Shown here piece by piece: positions 6,063-10,761 of a stretch of DNA of 10,761 bases (position 1 is the stretch's first letter; every line of letters begins with the position of its first letter). A model generated the notes under the pieces. That model was not told the DNA's origin. It saw nothing but the letters and a program-made list of their open reading frames with translations, and made no database searches. A program made the translations under genes and the position numbers. The stretch comes from Treponema sp. UBA3870. Its GTDB lineage: Bacteria; Spirochaetota; Spirochaetia; Treponematales; Treponemataceae. The stretch is from the NCBI GenBank assembly GCA_002392275.1, contig DGGQ01000053.1, positions 1 to 10,761 of the forward strand, written 5' to 3'.

Positions 6063-6827
6063 ATGCCGAAGATTTCCGATTCAGATTTAAAAACTCGACT
6101 GATTTTTCTTGCCGACAAATATGAGACCGCCGATTTTATAAAAAACGACCCGTCCCAGTTCATGCACCGATATTCGGACGTGCAGAATCAGGAACTGGCC
6201 GCATTTGTTGCCGCAAATCTTTCGTTCGGGCGGCGCGAGCAGATTATCTCACATGTTGATTTTATTTTGTCGCAATCAGAAAATCCCTTGGAATGGATTT
6301 TGAACGGAGGATATAAATCTGTTTTTGATGATTCGGAAAAATCGTTTTACAGGATGTTCAGTTTTAGGACCATGCGGATTTTTTTTGACAGGCTGCGTTC
6401 AATCCTTCAAAAAAACGAAAGCCTCGGTGGATTTTTTCAAAAACTTTACGCCGGTTCCGACAAAAGCGAGCACCTCTGCCGTTTGATTTCGTCCGTTTTT
6501 CCAGATGAATGTACGCTGATTCCGCACACAAAATCTTCCGCAGCAAAAAGGCTGAACATGTTTCTCCGCTGGATGGTGCGGGACTCTTCCCCTGTCGATT
6601 TGGGACTGTGGACTTGGTTCGACAAAAAAAATCTTCTCATGCCGATGGACACACACGTTATTCAGGAATCGGTAAAATTCGGGCTCCTTCCTCTGAGCCA
6701 AAGCGGTAAAATCCCTGGAGCCACAATGAAAAACGCGCTTGCCCTCACTGATTTTATGAAAACAGTTTTCCCCGATGACCCGGTTCGCGGAGATTTCGCA
6801 CTCTTTGGTCTAGGTGTTGACTCGTAA
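6063..6827 (+). CDS. TIGR02757/DUF2400 family protein
   Basis: The 254-residue protein matches the DUF2400 family along its whole length: DPSQFMHRY (29-37), ELAAFVAANLSFGRREQI (44-61), SSAAKRLNMFLRWMVRD (158-174), VDLGLW, PMDTHV with Asp196 and His198, and the ending DFALFGLG. No function is established. The PMDTHV segment after a run of helices resembles the VDTH segment carrying the catalytic Asp in HhH-GPD DNA glycosylases such as endonuclease III, so a distant link to base-excision repair is possible; the matching Lys was not identified. GGGGAG (6052-6057) precedes the ATG by five bases. Before the toxin-antitoxin insertion it probably followed the metallopeptidase in one operon. It converges on the pectinesterase-like gene, 12 bases between stops. 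Confidence 0.85.
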   Translation: MPKISDSDLKTRLIFLADKYETADFIKNDPSQFMHRYSDVQNQELAAFVAANLSFGRREQIISHVDFILSQSENPLEWILNGGYKSVFDDSEKSFYRMFSFRTMRIFFDRLRSILQKNESLGGFFQKLYAGSDKSEHLCRLISSVFPDECTLIPHTKSSAAKRLNMFLRWMVRDSSPVDLGLWTWFDKKNLLMPMDTHVIQESVKFGLLPLSQSGKIPGATMKNALALTDFMKTVFPDDPVRGDFALFGLGVDS

Positions 6828-6839
6828 AATCAGCAGTCT

Positions 6840-7853
6840 TTACTCTGCATTATTTGCAAACGGCGTGTCCTTCAAAATCAGATAGCGGCTTGCATAATCA
6901 GCAAAATAATCGGATTCGGTCAGAAGATATGACTTTACATTGCGTCTTGTCGTATCAGCATCTGAAATTTTTCCGTTCTTTGAGACAATTTTTGTACTGT
7001 ACTCGCGGATTCCCGTCTTTGCATTTCCACGTGGATAAATCTCCAAGGACATGTCATCGTCCCATGCAAGTTCTGGATTGTAATATTCGCTCATCTTGCA
7101 ATTGAGGAAAGCCACCGAGTCCCAGTTTTTTGCGGATGTGGCGGACCCTTTGCCTTCGGTTCTGTAAATGTAGATTTCGTTCTTTTTTCGCTTGTCCGCA
7201 GTGAAGTTGGAGTTCAAAAACACGATGCCCATTTTATTGGCAAGAACCTGTCCTTTTATTGCAAATCCGGGATAGTCACCACGGTTGTCCGCTCTCAAGT
7301 GGATTTCGCACTCCTCAAAAAGAGCAGTGTCAATTTCGCCGTAAATAAAATCCATGTCGCCGGAAATCTGGCACCCTATGAACCATGAGAATCCCTTGAG
7401 ACTCAGAGTGTTCAGCCGCCCTTCAATCGACATGCCGCGTGCCATAAGGGTTCCTGTCGTGCTGCTCCAGACCAACGCTTCTCCAGAATCTAGCTGCGTG
7501 TTGCCTTCAATAACCGACTTGTTGTGAGTATTGATTATTGAGAAATTTTTTAGGGTAACATTTGTCACGTTCGGACCAAAGTAAAAAATTGCCCTGTTTT
7601 CAACTCCCTGATGGAAAGCCTCGCAGTTGTCCGCCTGAATTATGCAGTCCTTCGCCGTAAGACCGGGTGCGCTCTCAATTATAATCGGGTTGGGCAGATT
7701 GTATTTAACTTTTTCGCGATAAGTCCCCGCTCCAAGTACAATGTGAATTGGAGAGTCCCTAGAGATAGAGCCGGACGTAATCATCTCTTTTACATTCTGC
7801 ATAGCCGTATTTATTGCGGCCGTATTTTTTGCGTTTACGTTTATTTTTAACAT
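6840..7853 (-). CDS. Pectinesterase-like (CE8) protein, cytoplasmic and divergent
   Basis: The 337-residue protein has the right-handed beta-helix pattern of carbohydrate esterase family 8: GAGTYREKV (41-49), NPIIIESAPG (55-64), and GDMDFIYGEIDTALFEECEI (165-184), which contains the nucleophile-type Asp168. Other active-site positions depart from the family. The usual Gln-Asp-Thr-Leu is Leu-Asn-Thr-Leu (Asn148 replaces the acid/base Asp), the upstream QAVAL-type Gln is Glu125 in SGEAL, and LGRPW is reduced to YRTEGKG (Arg231). No signal peptide is present with either possible start, so it would act in the cytoplasm, where methyl-esterified pectin polymer is not expected. It may act on imported oligosaccharides, have a new activity, or be a non-catalytic binder. 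ATG 7853 is chosen because a TATAAT lies six bases before it; an in-frame ATG at 7871 lies upstream of that promoter element. Confidence 0.75.
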   Translation of the reverse strand: MLKINVNAKNTAAINTAMQNVKEMITSGSISRDSPIHIVLGAGTYREKVKYNLPNPIIIESAPGLTAKDCIIQADNCEAFHQGVENRAIFYFGPNVTNVTLKNFSIINTHNKSVIEGNTQLDSGEALVWSSTTGTLMARGMSIEGRLNTLSLKGFSWFIGCQISGDMDFIYGEIDTALFEECEIHLRADNRGDYPGFAIKGQVLANKMGIVFLNSNFTADKRKKNEIYIYRTEGKGSATSAKNWDSVAFLNCKMSEYYNPELAWDDDMSLEIYPRGNAKTGIREYSTKIVSKNGKISDADTTRRNVKSYLLTESDYFADYASRYLILKDTPFANNAE

Positions 7854-7859
7854 ACCTAG

Positions 7860-7888
7860 ATTATAACCCATTTTACGGATTTTTTAAA
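7860..7888 (-). promoter_or_regulatory. Promoter of the pectinesterase-like gene, leaderless type
   Basis: On the minus strand a consensus TATAAT (7865 to 7860) stands exactly six bases before the ATG at 7853. A -35-like TTTAAA (7888 to 7883) is 17 bases further upstream. No Shine-Dalgarno sequence separates the -10 from the start codon. Confidence 0.65.
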
Positions 7889-7894
7889 GAAAAT

Positions 7895-7909
7895 GTGAAA
7901 TTATTTCAC
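7895..7909 (-). terminator. Weak hairpin at the patatin stop codon
   Basis: GTGAAATTATTTCAC is a 15-base palindrome (7-base arms around one base) that contains the patatin stop codon. On the minus strand it is followed by ATTTTCTTT. It could act as a weak terminator of the lipase operon just before the next promoter, but the stem is AT-rich and short. Confidence 0.35.
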
Positions 7910-8755
7910 CGGGGAAGCCAGATATGCCTTGAGCTTGTCCATTACTGATTTTGTATAGTCCACTCCGTGCTTGTAGGATTTCTGGAACTCATCATCATGG
8001 ACTGAGAAAACTCCACAAATAGGCTGCTGCGGTCTGATTACAAAAACCTTGCCCAACTCTTCAAGCATTTCGATTTTTCCGGTCTGCTTCATGTACTCGT
8101 CGTATCGGTTTGTGAGTGCTTTGTAGAGTTCGGGATATTTATTTTTATACATCGGGAGAAGAAGAAGTTTGTAGCGTTCAAAGTCGGTAGGCTTGTCTTC
8201 CCAATATTTTGTAGAAACAATCACAACCTTGTCGCAACCTTTTTCAAATGCCCTGTCAAATGGAACCGAGTTGGAGATGCAGCCATCGACATAGTGCTTT
8301 CCACCGATTTCCGTAAATGGAAACAGAATCGGGAGGGAGCAGCTTGCGTTCAGTATGTCCAGAAGATGCTTTTCGTCCTTGCGCTCGGTAAAATAATCCG
8401 GTTTTGCAGTCTCGCCACATGTCGCGCAGATTTCATATTCGGTTTTCGAGTTGAAAAGGGTCTGGAAATCAAAAGGATATTCGCCATAAGGGGATTCATA
8501 GTTCAGGATGTGCAGCTCCTTTTCAATTCCATCTCTGATTGGATGAGCCTTTTTCCCTTCTCGGACTTTGCTTGGCTTCAGAATCTGGAAGACACGCCCC
8601 TTTTGTTTTGTGACAAAATTCAATGCACAGTGCGCCCCGGCTGAAACACCAAGGACATAATCAAAATTAAGATTTTCATCAATTAGGGCATCGATTACGC
8701 CCGCAGAGAACATCACCTTTCTGGATCCGCCCTCAAAAACAATTCCCAATTTCAT
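7901..8755 (-). CDS. Patatin-like phospholipase, YjjU-type
   Basis: The 284-residue protein has the Ser-Asp dyad of patatin lipases. The oxyanion-hole segment EGGSRKVMFSAGV (8-20) starts the protein, the nucleophile is Ser38 in GVSAG, and Asp157 sits in VDGCISNSVP. It should hydrolyse acyl chains from phospholipids or related lipids. No signal peptide or membrane helix is evident, so a cytoplasmic or inner-leaflet role is likely. The layout resembles E. coli YjjU-type proteins of about this size. Its GGAGAAG ribosome-binding site lies in the last two sense codons of the acyltransferase gene, whose stop is one base before this start, so the two genes are cotranscribed and probably translationally coupled. 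Together they could exchange acyl chains on membrane lipids; that pairing is inferred from context. Confidence 0.87.
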   Translation of the reverse strand: MKLGIVFEGGSRKVMFSAGVIDALIDENLNFDYVLGVSAGAHCALNFVTKQKGRVFQILKPSKVREGKKAHPIRDGIEKELHILNYESPYGEYPFDFQTLFNSKTEYEICATCGETAKPDYFTERKDEKHLLDILNASCSLPILFPFTEIGGKHYVDGCISNSVPFDRAFEKGCDKVVIVSTKYWEDKPTDFERYKLLLLPMYKNKYPELYKALTNRYDEYMKQTGKIEMLEELGKVFVIRPQQPICGVFSVHDDEFQKSYKHGVDYTKSVMDKLKAYLASPVK

Positions 8756-8756
8756 T

Positions 8757-9338
8757 TTACTTCTCCAATGCTCTGTTTTTTAATTCTTTGACAATCTGTC
8801 TGAAATGTTCGCTCTTTTCCGCCAAATCCTGGGAAGAAGGAACCCCCGGGGTTCTTGTAATTTTTTCTGGCTCCCCGACGACATATTTTGTCTTGTGCCC
8901 AAATTTATAGATTCCGCTGATTCCAATCGGTATGACAGGTGCTCCCGTGTATCTGGCAAGGAACGCGAATCCTGATTTAAATTCGTTCAACTCCCCGTCC
9001 GTCCTGATTTTTCCTTCCGGGAAGATTATGACAGAGTAGCCTTCCTGCAAAGACTTTTTTGCTTTCTGGGTCCATTCCGTGTCCATTGAATATCTGTCGC
9101 AGGGTATGCATGTTCCCCCACGCATAATCCAGTTCAGGTTCTTTTTTTCGTACCAGTCCTTCGCCACTACAATGCGTGTTTTTCCCTTCAGCATGGTCAG
9201 CATAAATGGAGGGTCCTTGAGTGCAGTGTGGTTCGCAATGTAGATTGCCGGGGTCCGGACCCTTAGCGCGGTTGGATGGTAAGCAACCTTTATGTATGCC
9301 TTCACAAGACCGAATGCTATTTTAGAAATAATGGACAT
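8757..9338 (-). CDS. PlsC-type 1-acylglycerol-3-phosphate acyltransferase family protein
   Basis: The 193-residue protein has the glycerolipid acyltransferase blocks in order: NHTALKD, the HX4D catalytic motif with His37 and Asp42; a GGTCIPCDR block (74-82); FPEGKIR (106-112), which binds the glycerol phosphate; and VIPIGI (135-140). It should transfer an acyl group to a lysophospholipid or lysophosphatidate at the inner membrane. A hydrophobic N-terminal stretch (SIISKIAFGLVKAYIKVAY) may attach it to the membrane. It is shorter than E. coli PlsC (about 245 residues) but within the range of small bacterial members, so it may be an accessory acyltransferase rather than the essential PlsC. GGAGAAG lies seven bases before the ATG. 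It is first in a two-gene operon with the patatin-like lipase and is divergent from a TetR-family gene only 35 bases away. Confidence 0.87.
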   Translation of the reverse strand: MSIISKIAFGLVKAYIKVAYHPTALRVRTPAIYIANHTALKDPPFMLTMLKGKTRIVVAKDWYEKKNLNWIMRGGTCIPCDRYSMDTEWTQKAKKSLQEGYSVIIFPEGKIRTDGELNEFKSGFAFLARYTGAPVIPIGISGIYKFGHKTKYVVGEPEKITRTPGVPSSQDLAEKSEHFRQIVKELKNRALEK

Positions 9339-9380
9339 TTTGTATCTTCTCCAAATTATGGTATAATTTTCTTATGTCAA
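9339..9380. promoter_or_regulatory. Shared divergent promoter/operator between TetR and acyltransferase genes
   Basis: The 35-base gap and gene edges hold two face-to-face promoters. For the TetR gene: TTGTAT (9340-9345), 16 bases, then an extended -10 (TG 9359-9360, TATAAT 9362-9367), with the ATG six bases later. For the acyltransferase: a perfect TTGACA on the minus strand (9380 to 9375, within the TetR gene's start region), with CATAAT (9360 to 9355) or TAATTT (9358 to 9353) as -10 candidates. A perfect palindrome, AAATTAT-GGT-ATAATTT (9353-9369), covers both -10 regions and is the best operator candidate for the TetR protein. Binding there would block both promoters. Confidence 0.65.
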
Positions 9381-9955
9381 ACACAACCAAGCAGGAAATA
9401 ATGGACTCCTGCATAAAGATGCTTTCAACTGAAAAATTTAGCAAAATTTCTGTCAAGGATATTGTAAAAAAGTGCAATATCAACAGAAAAACCTTTTACT
9501 ACTATTTCACTGACAAATACAGTCTCGTGACTCAATACATTGCCAGCGAATTAAAAAAGTCTATGGGCCTTAGTGAAGATTTTACAGAAGAACAACTTCT
9601 GCAAGTCAATTGGGATGTGGCCCTAAAAAGCATTCTCCGCTTTTTTTATGAAAACAAAAGTCTGGTTCAAAATATTTTTACATCGCTTCTCCACACTGAT
9701 TTGGAGGAAACGCTTTTCAATATAATTGAACCGTTTGGCTACTACAATATTTGTCTTACGGCAAAAACCTTCAAGGTTGCTGATTCAGAACTGAAAGTCA
9801 TTGCCGGGCTTGTCTCCGATGTTGTAGCCTCGTCCATACTGAGATGGATAAAAAACGGCATGGTAGATGATCCAATCAAAATTGTGGACCACCATACCAA
9901 GCTCCTTCAGCGTTCCATAGGCGTAATCCTTGAAAATGCCGAAAAACTTTCGTAG
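9374..9955 (+). CDS. TetR/AcrR family transcriptional regulator
   Basis: The 193-residue protein begins with a TetR-type DNA-binding domain: helix-turn-helix at about residues 25-45 (KISVKDIVKKCNINRKTFYY) followed by the signature YYFTDKYSLV. The N-terminal motif and the overall layout recall the DhaS-like branch with a TetR_C_8-type C-terminal domain, but the ligand cannot be predicted. Being divergent from the acyltransferase-lipase operon and sharing an operator-like palindrome with it, the protein probably represses itself and that operon, perhaps in response to a lipid or acyl compound. The ATG is six bases after a TATAAT and has no Shine-Dalgarno sequence, predicting a leaderless mRNA. 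Its stop is one base from the stop of the convergent flavoprotein gene, so the transcripts must overlap. Confidence 0.9.
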   Translation: MSNTTKQEIMDSCIKMLSTEKFSKISVKDIVKKCNINRKTFYYYFTDKYSLVTQYIASELKKSMGLSEDFTEEQLLQVNWDVALKSILRFFYENKSLVQNIFTSLLHTDLEETLFNIIEPFGYYNICLTAKTFKVADSELKVIAGLVSDVVASSILRWIKNGMVDDPIKIVDHHTKLLQRSIGVILENAEKLS

Positions 9956-9956
9956 A

Positions 9957-10688
9957 TTAGCTATGCTTCTTTCCTTTTTCCCTTTCCTGCTGCCAGTTCA
10001 TTTTGAGAATCTGGGTGTAGACATCCTTTGAGAATGGAGTCTTCTTTAGTCTTTCAGAAGTTTCCGGCGACAGTGCAAGGTTTTCCGCAAATTCAAGTCC
10101 GGCATCCTCATAACTTTTAAGATACCGAATCAGTCGCGGACGCATTCCCTGATCAACGATTGCCTTTATCTGCGGACAGAACAGGGCTGTGTATTTTCCA
10201 GGTCCAACTATGCAGTCAAACTGCTGCAGCAACGGGGAGAATACACGGAAATCATTCCACGCGCATCCAGAAATCAGAACCAGCTTTTTCCCGGTCATAT
10301 CGTATCTGAATCCATGGAAAGATTTATTTTCCGGCACATCTTGTCCTTCGTAGGTGTTGAGTATGCTCAGAAGACGGTCAACTGCGCATTTCATTGAACC
10401 GGGCATCCCAAAATAGAACAGCGGGAAGCTCAGCACAATTATATCCGCCGCAAGGATTTTGGCTTTGAGCATGGGGATGTCGTCATCTTTTATAACGCAC
10501 TCACCCTCGCTTATTCCCCAGCATCCAAGGCAACCAAGACAAGGCTTTATGTTCATGCTTGAGATGGTCAGAGTCTCGCTTTCGTATTTACCGGAACTCA
10601 AGAGTCCTTTTACAAAAGCGTTCGTCACCGCCATTGTCGTACTCTGTTCTTTTTTGGGGCTGCCGTTTATTACCAGAATCTTTTTCAT
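9957..10688 (-). CDS. NAD(P)H-dependent flavoprotein, Isf-like with four-cysteine motif
   Basis: The 243-residue protein is a flavodoxin-fold FMN reductase. INGSPKKEQSTT (8-19) forms the FMN phosphate loop and FPLFYFGMPGSMKCAVDR (88-105) is the second flavin-binding segment typical of FMN_red/Flavodoxin_2 proteins. Cys50, Cys53, Cys56 and Cys64 form CX2CX2CX7C, the compact motif that binds a 4Fe-4S cluster in archaeal iron-sulfur flavoproteins, so it may pass electrons between a ferredoxin-like partner and FMN. Many flavodoxin-family oxidoreductases of anaerobes share this pattern and their substrates are unknown. The C-terminal 80 residues are less typical and I could not assign them. A weak GGAAG is nine bases before the ATG; no six-base-spaced -10 is present, unlike the leaderless genes, so it may belong to an operon entering from the right edge. 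Confidence 0.85.
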   Translation of the reverse strand: MKKILVINGSPKKEQSTTMAVTNAFVKGLLSSGKYESETLTISSMNIKPCLGCLGCWGISEGECVIKDDDIPMLKAKILAADIIVLSFPLFYFGMPGSMKCAVDRLLSILNTYEGQDVPENKSFHGFRYDMTGKKLVLISGCAWNDFRVFSPLLQQFDCIVGPGKYTALFCPQIKAIVDQGMRPRLIRYLKSYEDAGLEFAENLALSPETSERLKKTPFSKDVYTQILKMNWQQEREKGKKHS

Positions 10689-10715
10689 ATCTACAATCTT
10701 CCAGATTCTCTTCCC

Positions 10716-10761
10716 TTAGTGTCCGACCGCTTCCTTGGGGATTGTCGTGAAAGTGAGAGCA
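10716..10761 (-). CDS. Possible 3' end of an upstream gene, partial
   Basis: One minus-strand frame at the right edge reads 14 codons to a TAA stop (10718 to 10716), ending TTIPKEAVGH, which looks like a plausible protein C-terminus. The stop is 27 bases before the flavoprotein start, and the flavoprotein's weak ribosome-binding site lies in that gap, consistent with an operon. It is too short to name, and the same strand has another open frame here, so this is tentative. Confidence 0.35.
   Translation of the reverse strand, partial: ALTFTTIPKEAVGH

Noticed and set aside
6828..6839. Bidirectional terminator between the DUF2400 and pectinesterase-like genes
   Set aside because: Only a 4-bp GCAG/CTGC pairing is present with no T run on either side; too weak to call.
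8294..8644. A 116-codon plus-strand frame inside the patatin gene
   Set aside because: It is antisense to a well-supported catalytic gene, has no start signal and a low-complexity, cysteine-rich composition typical of shadow frames.
1..10761. CRISPR arrays, tRNA and rRNA genes
   Set aside because: No regularly spaced short repeats, cloverleaf-type segments or rRNA-like conserved stretches were seen on either strand.

Overview
The window looks like chromosomal DNA from a host-associated spirochaete, most likely a Treponema of the rumen, gut or oral type. This rests on the gene mix: a BACON-domain GH13 amylase, a pectinesterase-like protein, an AAA-ATPase/PD-(D/E)XK protein of the kind that is multicopy in Treponema and Bacteroidetes, and a DUF2400 (TIGR02757-type) protein. 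Most genes are of moderate GC (roughly 45-48% where I counted). The genus is an inference from family content; no rRNA or tRNA gene is present to confirm it.

Left part (1-2808): the 3' part of a secreted BACON + alpha-amylase gene runs in from outside the window. It is followed by a GC-rich, strongly structured non-coding element (1797-1939) and an rsuA-type 16S rRNA pseudouridine synthase gene.

Middle (2812-6827): an AAA-ATPase-like/PD-(D/E)XK gene is followed by a membrane zinc metallopeptidase gene (YugP family) and a DUF2400 gene. The last two appear once to have been neighbours 18 bases apart. They are now separated by an AT-rich VapBC-like toxin-antitoxin pair. A 90-bp direct repeat (88/90 identical) of the metallopeptidase 3' end brackets the pair, so the host gene keeps an intact end and a spare copy lies on the far side. 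The two differences between the copies are both silent (GCA/GCT Ala, TGA/TAA stop). This is the most striking structure in the window and looks like a very small addiction cassette acquired by a gene-3'-end-regenerating event.

Right part (6840-10761), mostly minus strand: a pectinesterase-like protein with no signal peptide and altered active-site residues; then a two-gene operon of a PlsC-type acyltransferase and a patatin-like lipase; a divergent TetR-family regulator sharing a 35-bp promoter/operator region with that operon; an Isf-like flavoprotein convergent to it; and a possible gene end at the edge. The acyltransferase, lipase and TetR genes together suggest a regulated membrane-lipid remodelling unit.

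A shared feature of expression stands out. Four genes that begin their own transcripts (rsuA, the AAA/nuclease gene, the pectinesterase-like gene and the TetR gene) have a -10 hexamer exactly six bases before the ATG and no Shine-Dalgarno sequence, which predicts leaderless mRNAs. Genes inside operons or at reading junctions carry clear Shine-Dalgarno sequences. No tRNA, rRNA, CRISPR array, transposase or integrase was seen.
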